Assembly: GCF_030161635.1 (NCBI RefSeq)
Contig: NZ_BSUO01000001.1
Span: forward strand, 434,001-498,000
Direction of reading: 5' to 3'
DNA from: Mobilicoccus caccae
Lineage (GTDB): Bacteria; Actinomycetota; Actinomycetes; Actinomycetales; Dermatophilaceae
Length of the DNA stretch: 64,000 nt
Position numbers and translations under genes: made by a program. Numbering within the stretch: position 1 is the first letter of the stretch; every line of letters begins with the position of its first letter. Below, piece after piece: positions 46,344 to 57,031 of this stretch. A model generated the notes under the pieces. That model made no database searches. It saw only the letters and a program-made list of their open reading frames with translations, and was not told the DNA's origin.

Positions 46344-47477
46344 TCAGTCCCGGGGGAGTCGGCGACCGTCGGCGCGGCGGTACAGCGCACGGCGGTAGCG
46401 GCTCGGCAGGCGGAACAGGTGGCCGAGGCGCAGGGCCCCGAGGGTGTTCTCCAGCCAGACGCAGACGACGATGACCAGGGCCGTCAGCAGCAGGGGGTAC
46501 AGCAGGTCGAACCACAACGACCCGGCGGTGAGCTGTTTCACGAGCGCCAGCGGTCCGAGTTCGACGGCGAAGTGCCAGGCGACGATGACCGGCACGTGCA
46601 TGACGTAGATCCCCAGCGTGCGCCGACCGATCCACGACCCGGCCCTCGCCCAGGGGCGCAGCCGGCACAACTGCGCCGACAGCGCGATCGCCAGGACGGT
46701 CGCGGAGAGCTGGAGGACCTGGATGGTCAGCGCGTTCTGCAGCGACAGCGGCGCCGGCGTCATCAAGGTCCTCAAGGTGAGCATCCAGAACGTGACCAGC
46801 GCGAGGACCGCGGTGACGGGCAGGACCCACACCTTGCTCGCCACCCCGATGAGCAGCGCGCGTCCGTACACCCCGGCCACGAAGTAGAAGACGTAGAGGA
46901 TGGCCCGGGTCCACAGTGGTGACTCCACCGACCACGTCATCGCCGCCCAGACACCGAGGGCGAACGCGGTCCCCGCCACGATCCCTCGCGGCACCCTGCG
47001 CAACGCGGTGAACAACACCATGTACACCGCGAGGGCGAACACGAACCACAGCGGCGTGCGCGGCTGGAGGATCTGGATGAAGAAGTCCTGGACCCGGGCA
47101 GGCTGGAAGGGCACGACGATCGGGCCGGAGGCGAGGAAGAGCACGCCGTACACCGCGAGCCAGACCAGATACAGGTAGTAGTTGGTGACGGCCGACAGGA
47201 TCGCGTTGCCGCGGGTGAACCCGCGCCGGATCTTGCCGGCGGCGAGCATGCCGGACACGACGAAGAGCAACGGCATCCGCACCACGGCGACGACCTGATT
47301 GATGCGGTCCCACCGCGGCAGGACCCAGTCGTCGGCGTGGGGGAGGCCGTAGAAGTGCCCGATGCTGACGTGCAGGAGGACGACGCCGACGATGGCGAGG
47401 GCGCGCGCGGCGTCCAGCCATGCTAGACGCCCTCCGTCGCTGTGGGAGCCGCGTCGGGGCAGTCGTCCGAAGGACAT
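46344..47477 (-). CDS. Acyltransferase-3 family membrane protein
   Basis: A 377-residue protein with about ten hydrophobic helices. The N-terminal RLAWLDAARALAIVGVVLLHV has the catalytic-type His, and MPLLFVVSGMLAAG the conserved Phe-x4-Gly region. Family members O-acylate surface sugars. Starts 2 nt after the menB stop, so cotranscribed with menB; no known role in menaquinone synthesis. Confidence 0.88.
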   Translation of the reverse strand: MSFGRLPRRGSHSDGGRLAWLDAARALAIVGVVLLHVSIGHFYGLPHADDWVLPRWDRINQVVAVVRMPLLFVVSGMLAAGKIRRGFTRGNAILSAVTNYYLYLVWLAVYGVLFLASGPIVVPFQPARVQDFFIQILQPRTPLWFVFALAVYMVLFTALRRVPRGIVAGTAFALGVWAAMTWSVESPLWTRAILYVFYFVAGVYGRALLIGVASKVWVLPVTAVLALVTFWMLTLRTLMTPAPLSLQNALTIQVLQLSATVLAIALSAQLCRLRPWARAGSWIGRRTLGIYVMHVPVIVAWHFAVELGPLALVKQLTAGSLWFDLLYPLLLTALVIVVCVWLENTLGALRLGHLFRLPSRYRRALYRRADGRRLPRD

Positions 47478-47479
47478 GC

Positions 47480-48466
47480 TCAGAAGTACCAGGGGAACGG
47501 CGACCAGTCGGGGTCACGCTTCTCGAGGAACTGGTCGCGGCCCTCGACGGCCTCGTCGGTCATGTACGCCAGGCGGGTGGCCTCACCGGCGAACACCTGC
47601 TGGCCCATGAGCCCGTCGTCGACGAGGTTGAACGCGAACTTGAGCATGCGCTGGGCCTGGGGAGACTTGCCCATGATCTCGCGGGCGACCTGAATGGCCT
47701 CGGTCTCGAGGTCGGCGTGGTCGGCGACGATGTTGACGGCGCCCATGCGGTGCATGTCCTCGGCCGTGTAGGTGCGGCCGAGGAAGAAGATCTCGCGGGC
47801 GAACTTCTGCCCGACCATGCGGGCCAGGTAGGCGCTGCCGTACCCGGCGTCGAAGCTGCCGACGTCGGCGTCGGTCTGCTTGAAGCGGGCGTGCTGCCGG
47901 CTCGCGATCGTCAGGTCGGAGACGACGTGCAGGGAGTGCCCGCCACCGGCGGCCCAGCCGGGCACGACGGCGATGACGACCTTGGGCATGGTGCGCATGA
48001 GCCGCTGCACCTCGAGGATGTGCAGGCGTCCGCCTTCGGCCTTGACGCGGGCCTCGTCGACGCTGCTGCTGCCCTCGTCGCCGGACTCGGCGGCCTGGGC
48101 GGAGGCGTACTGGTAGCCCGAGCGGCCGCGGATGCGCTGGTCGCCACCGGAGCAGAACGACCACTTGCCAGCCGCGCCCGTGCCCTCCGGCCCGGGGCCG
48201 TTGCCGGTGAGCAGGACGACGCCGACGTCGGGGGAGCGGCGGGCGTGGTCGAGCGCCCGGTAGAGCTCGTCGACGGTGTGGGGGCGAAAGGCGTTGAGGA
48301 CCTCGGGCCGGTCGAACGCGATACGGACCGCGCCCAGCGTCCGCCCCGGCACGGGACCGGGCAGCACGCTGCGGTGATACGTGAGGTCGGTGAAGTCGAA
48401 CCCCTCGACCTCCGCCCAGGCGGCCGGGTCGAACGGGGAGGGGGAGGGCAGGGAGTCCGAACTCAT
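47480..48466 (-). CDS. menB: 1,4-dihydroxy-2-naphthoyl-CoA synthase
   Basis: Crotonase-fold ring-closing enzyme of menaquinone synthesis, 328 residues. Motifs: FCSGGDQRIRGRSGY at the oxyanion region, VPGWAAGGGHSLHVVSDLTIAS, and DADVGSFDAGYGSAYLARM with the catalytic Asp, ending RDPDWSPFPWYF as in actinobacterial MenB. TAGGCT (complement of 48473-48478) ends 6 nt before the ATG, so leaderless. Confidence 0.95.
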   Translation of the reverse strand: MSSDSLPSPSPFDPAAWAEVEGFDFTDLTYHRSVLPGPVPGRTLGAVRIAFDRPEVLNAFRPHTVDELYRALDHARRSPDVGVVLLTGNGPGPEGTGAAGKWSFCSGGDQRIRGRSGYQYASAQAAESGDEGSSSVDEARVKAEGGRLHILEVQRLMRTMPKVVIAVVPGWAAGGGHSLHVVSDLTIASRQHARFKQTDADVGSFDAGYGSAYLARMVGQKFAREIFFLGRTYTAEDMHRMGAVNIVADHADLETEAIQVAREIMGKSPQAQRMLKFAFNLVDDGLMGQQVFAGEATRLAYMTDEAVEGRDQFLEKRDPDWSPFPWYF

Positions 48467-48522
48467 GAGCGCAGCCTACAAACTCGCCCCGACACCGCCG
48501 TCCCCCGCGAGCCCCCTTCTCA

Positions 48523-48593
48523 CCTGAGACAGCAAGAGATGTCTGAAACAGCCGCGCAGGACCTGCTGTTTCGTCCTCACCTACTGTCTCAGG
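48523..48593. repeat. Nested 71-bp palindrome built from a CTGARACAG motif
   Basis: CCTGAGACAG (48523-48532) pairs perfectly with CTGTCTCAGG (48584-48593). Inside it GAAACAG (48545-48551) pairs perfectly with CTGTTTC (48566-48572). The motif CTG[AG]-[AG]ACAG thus occurs four times in two orientations about 19 nt apart. Lies upstream of the leaderless menB promoter and next to a small ORF stop; could be a tandem operator or a cruciform/terminator. Confidence 0.6.
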
Positions 48594-48780
48594 CAGAGGG
48601 GCGCGGGCGGGTGGGGTGGATGGTGGCGAGCGCGTCGCAGGGGTACAGCGGGAGCGGCTCATCGGCGTCGTCGAACGGGCGCCATGCCAGGGGGTAGGTG
48701 GTGCCGTCGGCCTCGGTGAGGGTGGCACCCTCGGGTGGCGGCATCGGGTCCAGACGCCCTCTACCTCGTGACGTCGACAC
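48589..48780 (-). CDS. Small hypothetical protein
   Basis: Up to 63 residues from GTG 48780, or about 51 from ATG 48744 (MPPPEGATLTEADGTTYPLA). Third codon positions are almost all G/C and the composition looks protein-like (Trp, Tyr and Cys present). Not recognised. The preceding ORF overlaps it by 20 nt in another frame, so the two may be one gene with another base error. Confidence 0.4.
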   Translation of the reverse strand: MSTSRGRGRLDPMPPPEGATLTEADGTTYPLAWRPFDDADEPLPLYPCDALATIHPTRPRPSA

Positions 48781-48961
48781 GGGTGACCTCCACGGGCGGT
48801 CGACGACGGACCCCGCCGATGGCCTTCAGATCCACCGCGCCGTCTCGGGTGATCGACGGCAAGACGACCTGGCTCGACTCGCGATCATCCGAAGAGGACG
48901 TCGCCGACATGTAGGTCCGCACGAGGTCCTCACTCGGCTCGTCGGTGCCCTTCTGGTACAT
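48761..48961 (-). CDS. Small hypothetical protein
   Basis: A 66-residue frame starting MYQKGTDEPSEDLVRTYMS and ending VEVTRVDVTR. No membrane segment or known motif. Weaker codon bias than neighbours. Overlaps the start of the next small ORF on the same strand. Confidence 0.35.
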   Translation of the reverse strand: MYQKGTDEPSEDLVRTYMSATSSSDDRESSQVVLPSITRDGAVDLKAIGGVRRRPPVEVTRVDVTR

Positions 48962-48983
48962 CCAGATCGCCAGTGCCCCGAAC

Positions 48984-49009
48984 GGTTGATCGTTTCGTCC
49001 TGGTCAACC
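48984..49009. other. Inverted repeat upstream of the NUDIX gene
   Basis: GGTTGA and TCAACC pair around 14 nt, in the gap between the divergent small ORF and NUDIX gene. Could be an operator; no further support. Confidence 0.3.
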
Positions 49010-49117
49010 CTGGTCCGGGTGCGGGTGTCCGGGCGTGATGATCCGGGCCGGTCTGGCCTGTGGAGGTGGTCTCGTCCCAGGAGCGAGCGCTCCGGGGCGG
49101 CGATCTACGGTGGAGTC

Positions 49118-49645
49118 ATGCCCATCCCCGAGCACGTCGCCTGGTTGCGCGACCACGTCGGCCCGGCGCCGTTGTGGCTCACCGGGATGACGGCCGTCGT
49201 CCTCAAGCACGACCCCGATGCCGTCGCCGACCCCGATGGCCCCGCTGCTCCGCCGTCGGTGCTCGTCGTGCGCCGCAGCGACAACGGCGCCTACACGCCG
49301 GTGAGCGGCATCGTCGACCCGGGCGAACACCCCGCCGACACGGCCGTGCGTGAGGCCGAGGAGGAGACGTGCGTGCGGATCGAGGTCGAGCGTCTGATCG
49401 ACGTGCGGGTCGTGGGGCCGATCACCTACCCCAACGGTGACGTCTCGACCTATCTCGACCATGCGTTCGTCTGCCGGTGGGTGTCCGGGGAGCCCCGGGT
49501 GGGCGATGACGAGTCCACCGAGGCCGGATGGTGGCCCGCGGACGCGTTGCCGCCGTTGTCCGACGCGCACGCGGCGCTCGTGCAGGCTGCCGTCACCGGT
49601 GAGGTCGGCCCGTACCTGGGCCCGCCGGAGGCGCGCGAAGCCTGA
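49118..49645 (+). CDS. NUDIX hydrolase
   Basis: A 175-residue nucleoside-diphosphate-type hydrolase. The Nudix box GIVDPGEHPADTAVREAEEE shows the G-x5-E-x7-RE-x2-EE pattern. Substrate not predictable. TACGGT at 49106-49111 ends 6 nt before the ATG, so the transcript may be leaderless. Confidence 0.9.
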   Translation: MPIPEHVAWLRDHVGPAPLWLTGMTAVVLKHDPDAVADPDGPAAPPSVLVVRRSDNGAYTPVSGIVDPGEHPADTAVREAEEETCVRIEVERLIDVRVVGPITYPNGDVSTYLDHAFVCRWVSGEPRVGDDESTEAGWWPADALPPLSDAHAALVQAAVTGEVGPYLGPPEAREA

Positions 49646-49808
49646 CGCGATCCCACGACGCCACCGGGATCCGGACTCCCCTCGCCCCGCCTCGAATCGA
49701 CTACGACCGATCCCGGGTCGGCCGATAGGGGAAGGGTCCCCGCGCGGCCGTTGCGCGGCGGAGCAAGCCGACGTGGCCGGAGAGGATCCGGTGCGGGAGG
49801 AGCCTGGC

Positions 49809-51848
49809 ATGTCGCTGCGGATCGTCGTCGTCCCGATCAACCACGGCGCGGGGGTGACGACCGCCTGTCTGGGACTCGCGCACGCACTCGACCGGCAGCG
49901 GGTGTCGGTCGGCTACATCAAACCCTTCGGACGGGCCGCGGCCGACGGTGAGGACCCCTCGGCCGAACTGTTCCGGCTGGCCACCCCGCTGCGTCCGGCG
50001 CCGCCGATCCCGTTCACGCACGTCGAGGCGATGCTCGCCGCCGGGCGCGACGACGAACTCATGGAAGAGGTCCTCGCCCTGGCCGCCGACACCATCGGCG
50101 CGCACAAGGTCACGATCGTCGAGGGGGTCGCGCGCGAACTCCGCTCGGCGCACTCCACGCGGCTCAACGTCGAGATCGCCCGGTCCCTCGACGCCGAGGT
50201 GTTGTTCGTCGCCTCGGCGGCCGACACCAACCCCGAACGTCTCGTGCACCAGGTCTCCGCCATGGCGCAGGGCTACCGCGTGCCCGGCGACGAACGCGTC
50301 ATCGGCATCGTGCTCAACCACATCCCCCTCGGTCAGGACGACGGACGCTACGAGCGGGCGCTCGAGGAGGCCGGATACCGGACCGTCTGCTCCCTGGTCC
50401 ACCGACCCGAGTTCGCCCGCCCGCGGGTGCGGGACATCGTGCACCAGCTCGGTTTCGAGGTGCTCAACGCCGGTGACGACCGTCGTCGGATCGCCGGTGC
50501 GATCGTCGCCGCCCAGAGCCTGCCCGGGTTCCTCGCCCACCTCGACGACGAGCGGCTCGTCATCGTGCCCGGTGACCGTCACGAGGTGCTGTTGTCGGCC
50601 GCGCTGGCCGAGCAGAGCGGGACGCGGCTGGCGGCGGTGCTGCTGACCGCCGGGATCCGGCCGGACGCCGACGTCATGCGCCTCTGCCGCCCGGCGCTGC
50701 AGGAGGGCCTGCCGATCCTGCTCACCGACGATCTGACCTTCGAGGCGACCAGCCGCGTCGTCTCCCTCGACCCGGGCATCCCCGCCGACGACGAGGACCG
50801 CGCGCGCCTGGTCATGCGCGGCGCGGCCGACGCGTTCGACGACGTGTGGCTGGCCGAGGTCCCGAACCGCAGTTGCGTGCGCCGCCTGACCCCCGCGGGA
50901 TTCCGGCTGGCGATGGCGACCTCGGTGGCGAAGGGCGACCTGCGCATCGGACTCACCGACGGAGACACGCCGCGGGTCGTCCGCGCGGCGCTCTCGCTGC
51001 ACGAGCGTGGCCTGCTGCGCTGCATGCTCGTGGGTGACCCCGAGCGGGTGGAGGCGATCGTCACCCAGAGCGGCGCCACGGTGCCTCCCGGTCTGCGCGT
51101 CATCGATCCCGGAGCGGTCGAACCGGCCGAGGCTCGGCGTCTGGAGCAGGTGGCGCGCGAGGCCGGCAGCCGCAGTTCGACCACTGCGGATCTCGCGCCG
51201 ACCGATTCGCTCATCGTGGGTCTGGACCTCCTCGCCCGCGGTGAGATCGACGGCCTGGTCACCGGGCTCTCCCACGATCACCAAGACGTCGTCGCCCTGG
51301 CCGAGGCCGTCATCGGTCACCAGGAGGAGATCCCCCTGCTCACCTCGGTGCACGTACTCAACCTGCCCAACGAGGTCGTCATCTTCACCGACTGCTTCCT
51401 CAACGAGCACCCGAGCAGTGAGGAGCTGGCGCTGATCGCGCTGTCCGGTGTCGCCGCCGCCGAGAGCATCGGGATGGAGGCGCGGGTGGCGCTGGTCACC
51501 GGCCCCCGGTCGGATCCCGATGCCTCCCAGCGGATCGCCGGCGCCGTGCAGGCCATCCGTGACCGCCGCCCCGACCTGCAGGTCGAGGGGCCCGTGACGC
51601 TCGACCGGGCCTCCCGGCGGGTGAAGGCGGGTGAGGGTGGCGGCAACGCGTCGGTCTTCGCGTTCGCCGACCTGGCGACGGCCGAATCGAGCCTCACGGC
51701 CGTGAGCCGGGACGCCGACGTGTCCACCTACGGCCCGGCCATCATCGGTCTGCGGCGCCCCGTCAACGTGCTGGCCCCCACGGCCTCGGCCCTCGAGATC
51801 GCCGACATGGTCGTCGGCACCGCCCACCAGTCGGGCGAGGCGGGCTGA
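49809..51848 (+). CDS. Phosphate acetyltransferase-like protein, catalytic residues lost
   Basis: 679 residues with the full Pta layout: N-terminal P-loop-like domain (PINHGAGVTTACLGLAHAL), a DRTGG-like middle domain, and a C-terminal PTA domain from RRLTPAGFRLAM on. The PTA active site is degenerate: the family PVNDLSRG (catalytic Ser-Arg) is PVNVLAPT, VSGAVHTT is VTGLSHDH, and the STGTSG loop is deleted to TGPRSDP. No ackA is adjacent; menC follows. A regulatory or scaffold role is possible. GGGAGGAG precedes ATG 49809. Confidence 0.75.
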   Translation: MSLRIVVVPINHGAGVTTACLGLAHALDRQRVSVGYIKPFGRAAADGEDPSAELFRLATPLRPAPPIPFTHVEAMLAAGRDDELMEEVLALAADTIGAHKVTIVEGVARELRSAHSTRLNVEIARSLDAEVLFVASAADTNPERLVHQVSAMAQGYRVPGDERVIGIVLNHIPLGQDDGRYERALEEAGYRTVCSLVHRPEFARPRVRDIVHQLGFEVLNAGDDRRRIAGAIVAAQSLPGFLAHLDDERLVIVPGDRHEVLLSAALAEQSGTRLAAVLLTAGIRPDADVMRLCRPALQEGLPILLTDDLTFEATSRVVSLDPGIPADDEDRARLVMRGAADAFDDVWLAEVPNRSCVRRLTPAGFRLAMATSVAKGDLRIGLTDGDTPRVVRAALSLHERGLLRCMLVGDPERVEAIVTQSGATVPPGLRVIDPGAVEPAEARRLEQVAREAGSRSSTTADLAPTDSLIVGLDLLARGEIDGLVTGLSHDHQDVVALAEAVIGHQEEIPLLTSVHVLNLPNEVVIFTDCFLNEHPSSEELALIALSGVAAAESIGMEARVALVTGPRSDPDASQRIAGAVQAIRDRRPDLQVEGPVTLDRASRRVKAGEGGGNASVFAFADLATAESSLTAVSRDADVSTYGPAIIGLRRPVNVLAPTASALEIADMVVGTAHQSGEAG

Positions 51849-51911
51849 GGGCGCTCCCCCGACCCGTCGGGACGGTGGGGGCAGGGCGGGGTATCGAGGG
51901 AGGCGTGCCGG

Positions 51912-51917
51912 GATACT
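51912..51917 (+). promoter_or_regulatory. -10 box for menC
   Basis: GATACT ends 6 nt before the menC GTG at 51924, which has no Shine-Dalgarno; a leaderless start is likely. Confidence 0.4.
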
Positions 51918-51923
51918 GAGCCG

Positions 51924-52931
51924 GTGACCTGCCTACCGACGCCGCCCCTGGCGGACCTCCTCGACTCCGCCCACGTCGTGCGCATCCCCATGCGGACGCG
52001 GTTTCGCGGACTCGCCGTGCGCGAGAGCGTGCTGGTGCACGGGCCGGCGGGGTGGGGTGAGTTCGGGCCGTTCCCCGAGTACGCCGACGTCGAGGCGGCC
52101 CGATGGCTCGCCGCGGCCATCGAGGCGGCCTGGTCGGGACACCCGGCGCCGGTGCGCGAGGTCGTGCCCGTCAACGCGACGGTGCCGGCTCTCGGCGCGG
52201 ATCAGGTGCCCGAGGTGCTCGCCCGGTTTCCCGGCACGACCACGGCCAAGGTCAAGGTCGCCGAGGCCGGTCAGTCGATCGAGGACGACGTCGCCCGGGT
52301 CGCCGCGGCCCGTGACGTGCTCGGTGCCTCCGGACGGATCCGGGTCGACGCCAACGGCGCCTGGGACGTGGATCAGGCGCTCGACGCCATCGAGGCGCTG
52401 GCCCGGTACGACCTCGAATACGTCGAGCAGCCGTGCGCCTCGGTCGACGAACTCGCCTCGGTACGACGGCATCTCGCGAGGTCGGGACGCGACGTGCGCA
52501 TCGCCGCGGACGAGTCCATCCGTCGCGCCGAGGACCCCGAACTCGTGCGTCGCCACGGGGCCGCCGACGTGATGGTGGTCAAGGTGGCCCCGCTCGGTGG
52601 CGTGCGGGCGGCGGTGGAGGTCATCGAACGCGTCGGTCTGCCCGCGGTGGTCTCCAGCGCGATCGACACCTCCGTCGGCATCACGGCCGGCGTGGCCCTG
52701 GCCGCGTCGCTGCCCGACCTGCCCTTCGCCTGCGGCCTCGGCACCGTCGCCCTGCTCGACGGCGACGTCGTGACCGACTCGGCCCTGCCCGAGGGCGGGG
52801 TCCTGCGCGCCGGCCGGACGCTCCACGTCGATCCGGCCCTGATCGAGCAGTACGCGGCCCCCACCGACCGCACCACCTGGTGGACGGACCGCCTGACCCG
52901 CTGCCACGCGGTCCTGGCGGGGCGCTCCTGA
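51924..52931 (+). CDS. menC: o-Succinylbenzoate synthase
   Basis: Enolase-superfamily dehydratase of menaquinone synthesis, 335 residues. Catalytic elements: TAKVKV (Lys-x-Lys), RVDANGAWD and YVEQP and ADES supplying metal ligands, and the second lysine in VVKVAPLGG. Product feeds MenE. Convergent with the methyltransferase gene. Confidence 0.93.
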   Translation: MTCLPTPPLADLLDSAHVVRIPMRTRFRGLAVRESVLVHGPAGWGEFGPFPEYADVEAARWLAAAIEAAWSGHPAPVREVVPVNATVPALGADQVPEVLARFPGTTTAKVKVAEAGQSIEDDVARVAAARDVLGASGRIRVDANGAWDVDQALDAIEALARYDLEYVEQPCASVDELASVRRHLARSGRDVRIAADESIRRAEDPELVRRHGAADVMVVKVAPLGGVRAAVEVIERVGLPAVVSSAIDTSVGITAGVALAASLPDLPFACGLGTVALLDGDVVTDSALPEGGVLRAGRTLHVDPALIEQYAAPTDRTTWWTDRLTRCHAVLAGRS

Positions 52932-53001
52932 CCGCCCGACACGGGCACCGACCGCCCGGACACGGCTGCCGCTCGTGGTGGTCGGGTGACGAGTGAGGCG
53001 C

Positions 53002-54240
53002 CTACGCCTCGCGGTCCAGGACGAGGGCCAAGGGGCCGTCGGGGCCCACGGTGAGGAGCAGGGTCGCCTGGTCGCCGCCGCGGGCGGAGAGTCCGAGGCG
53101 ACGGCGGAACTCCTCGGGGTCGAGGCGGCCACCGCGACGTTTGATGGTCAGGCCCGTGACACCTTCGCGCCGCAGCCAGGCCTTGACGGCCTTGACCTGG
53201 GCCGGGAGCACGTCGGTCACGCGGTGGCGGCGGGCGTAGGGGACGTCGATGCGCTCCTCGGAGACCACGTAACCGGCGCCCTCACCGAGTTCGGCCCCCT
53301 CCACCGCGTCGGACAGCGCCCCGACGAGCCCCGCCTGGAGGACCGCCAGGTCGGGTTCGTAGAGCAGAGAGCCGGGTTCGACGACCGACGTGCCCGCAGG
53401 CGCCGCGCCGACGGCGTCGGCCTCCGTGACGGTCACGACCTCCCCGCTCCGGCGCACCACCGTGGCGACCCGTCCCGGCGTCTGCGCCAACGGCCCCCAC
53501 CACAGTGCGCATTCGACGAGATCGCCTCCGGTGGAGACCCATTCGGCCTCCGTATCGGCCGGGATCGCGGGATGGGGGAAGGCGGGTGACAGCTTGGCCC
53601 CGGTCGCCGGGATCCGCGCGGCGGAGTCCTGCACGAACTCCCAGGAGGGCGCCATGTCCTGCAGCCGAAGGGTCCGGCGGGTGCGGCCGGAGGCGTCGTT
53701 GCGCCCGGGGGTGCGTCGGGCGGGATCGAACCAGACCCCCTCCGTCGGCGACGGCCGGGCGTCCTCCGCACGCCCCTGCCGGGCACGAGAACGCCCCTGT
53801 CCGAACGCGTCCGGGCCGAGCGCCCCGATGTTGTGGTCGGCGAGCAGAGCGGTGGCCTCGTCGGCGTCGACGGCCCGGACCGTGAGCCCGGCGCGCCCGA
53901 GAGCGAGGGCGTCGGAGCCGATGCCGCACCCCAGGTCGTGGACCGTCTCGATCCCGGCGGCGGCGAACCGCTGCGCGTGACGATCGGCGACCTCCCGGCG
54001 CGTGGCCTGCTCGAGCCCGTCCGCAGTGAAGAGCAGGCGGGCGGCGTCGGCCCCGAACTTGGCCCGCGCCCTCTCGCGCAGCCGCGACTGGCTGAGGACC
54101 GCCGCCACGAGCCCGGCGTCGTATCCCTGTGTCCGCAAACGGGTTCCGAGCGCCAACGCCTCACCCTCGTCGTACGGCGGGAGTCCGGCCAGGAGGTCGA
54201 GCCCGTCGGCGATCAGGGTCCTGGCGGTGTCGGCGTCCAC
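53002..54240 (-). CDS. Class I SAM-dependent methyltransferase with THUMP-like C-terminal domain
   Basis: 412 residues. An N-terminal helical part is followed by motif I (VHDLGCGIGSDALALGRAG) near residue 115, a WFDPARRTPGRN segment (DPxR in place of NPPY), and a C-terminal THUMP-like domain (LTIKRRGGRLDPEEFRRRL). Probably modifies RNA. The frame is open to 54393, but GTG 54240 lies 7 nt after TAGCGT (complement of 54248-54253), giving a leaderless start outside the groES control region. Confidence 0.82.
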   Translation of the reverse strand: MDADTARTLIADGLDLLAGLPPYDEGEALALGTRLRTQGYDAGLVAAVLSQSRLRERARAKFGADAARLLFTADGLEQATRREVADRHAQRFAAAGIETVHDLGCGIGSDALALGRAGLTVRAVDADEATALLADHNIGALGPDAFGQGRSRARQGRAEDARPSPTEGVWFDPARRTPGRNDASGRTRRTLRLQDMAPSWEFVQDSAARIPATGAKLSPAFPHPAIPADTEAEWVSTGGDLVECALWWGPLAQTPGRVATVVRRSGEVVTVTEADAVGAAPAGTSVVEPGSLLYEPDLAVLQAGLVGALSDAVEGAELGEGAGYVVSEERIDVPYARRHRVTDVLPAQVKAVKAWLRREGVTGLTIKRRGGRLDPEEFRRRLGLSARGGDQATLLLTVGPDGPLALVLDREA

Positions 54241-54326
54241 CGGCGTCACGCTACCGGCGCGCGGCACCCGTCCTCTCGCAGCGTCCGGACGCATCCGGGC
54301 AGCGCGTCGGCACCTCCGGCCGGGTA

Positions 54327-54400
54327 TTGGCAGTCGAGTTGACCGAGTGCTAATCGCGGGCCTAGATTCGGGGTTAGCACTCGACCACTCCAAGTGCCAG
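54327..54400 (+). promoter_or_regulatory. groES-groEL heat-shock promoter with two CIRCE elements
   Basis: CIRCE 1: TTGGCAGTC-N9-GAGTGCTAA (54327-54353). CIRCE 2: TTAGCACTC-N9-AAGTGCCAG (54374-54400). They bracket a promoter with -35 TTGACC (54339-54344), 18-nt spacer and -10 TAGATT (54363-54368). HrcA bound at either site would block RNA polymerase. The ~165 nt from here to groES holds no gene. Confidence 0.9.
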
Positions 54401-54564
54401 TCGCCGGCTCCGGCCGACCGATGGTCACGAGGTGTGGCGAGCGATCAGAAACGAGAACCGCATCCCGTGTTCTCCGGGCCGACCCCCGCGACGGCGACCC
54501 GGACGATCACGCGGGTGCACCTTCAGACCACGCGCCCACGGGCGCACTAGCGAAAGGTCGTACC

Positions 54565-54861
54565 GTGTCGGTGAACATCAAGCCGCTCGAGGACCGGATC
54601 GTCGTCAAGTCCAGCGAGGCCGAGCAGACCACGGCCTCCGGTCTCGTCATCCCGGACACCGCCAAGGAGAAGCCCCAGGAGGGCGAGGTCCTGGCCATCG
54701 GTCCGGGTCGTGTCGACGACAACGGCAACCGCATCCCGCTCGACGTCGCCGTCGGCGACAAGGTCATCTACAGCAAGTACGGCGGCACCGAGGTCAAGTA
54801 CTCGGGCGAGGAGTTCCTCATCCTCTCGGCCCGCGACGTGCTGGCCGTCGTCACCAAGTGA
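54565..54861 (+). CDS. groES: Co-chaperonin GroES
   Basis: 98 residues; caps the GroEL cavity. Family features: [35 protein letters not shown] (mobile loop region) and [21 protein letters not shown] 54565 with GAAAGG upstream. First gene of the CIRCE-controlled operon. Confidence 0.97.
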   Translation: MSVNIKPLEDRIVVKSSEAEQTTASGLVIPDTAKEKPQEGEVLAIGPGRVDDNGNRIPLDVAVGDKVIYSKYGGTEVKYSGEEFLILSARDVLAVVTK

Positions 54862-54877
54862 CTCAGGGGTCCTCTGA

Positions 54878-56626
<1,749 letters not shown>

Positions 56627-56658
56627 GGCACCTGATCGGGCCAGGCAGGACCGCCTGA

Positions 56659-56699
56659 CACCAGTTGGGCCCCGCCGTCGTGGCGGGGCCCAACTGGTG
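56659..56699. terminator. Strong hairpin terminator between groEL and whiB
   Basis: An 18-bp perfect stem, CACCAGTTGGGCCCCGCC paired with its complement around a 5-nt loop (GTCGT), between convergent genes. Serves both directions. Confidence 0.85.
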
Positions 56700-56740
56700 C
56701 GTCCGGGCGCAGGAGGACCGTGCGGCGAGGCCGCGCGTCT

Positions 56741-57031
56741 TCAGGAGGCCAGTTCGTCGCGGCGGGGGTAGCAGGCCTCGCGCTCGTCCTCGGTCATCCC
56801 GCCCCACACGCCGTAGGGCTCGCGGACGGCGAGTGCGTGCTCGCGGCACTGTTCGAGCACCGGGCAGCCGGAGCAGACCAGCTTGGCGGCGGCGTCACGG
56901 GCGCGGCGCCGTGCTCCGCGTTCTCCCTCGGGGTGGAAGAAGGTTTCCGGTCCGGTCGCCCGGCAGGCTCCCTCGTACTGCCAGTCCCATCGGTCGGCCT
57001 GGGGGCCGGGGAGTCGCGAGATCTCTGCCAT
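56741..57031 (-). CDS. whiB3: WhiB-family iron-sulfur regulator (WhiB3-like)
   Basis: 96 residues with the WhiB cysteine set (C in EGACRATG, then LVCSGCPVLEQC) for a 4Fe-4S cluster and the GVWGGMTEDER turn that contacts sigma factor. Assigned as WhiB3 by synteny: it sits between groEL and sigD as in M. tuberculosis. ATG 57031 has AGGAGGAAG upstream. Confidence 0.88.
   Translation of the reverse strand: MAEISRLPGPQADRWDWQYEGACRATGPETFFHPEGERGARRRARDAAAKLVCSGCPVLEQCREHALAVREPYGVWGGMTEDEREACYPRRDELAS

Noticed and set aside
49701-51827. A 708-codon minus-strand frame opposite the Pta-like gene
   Set aside because: Composition is the mirror of the sense gene (Gly/Arg/His/Asp-rich) with no domain. 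The sense protein has clear Pta architecture.
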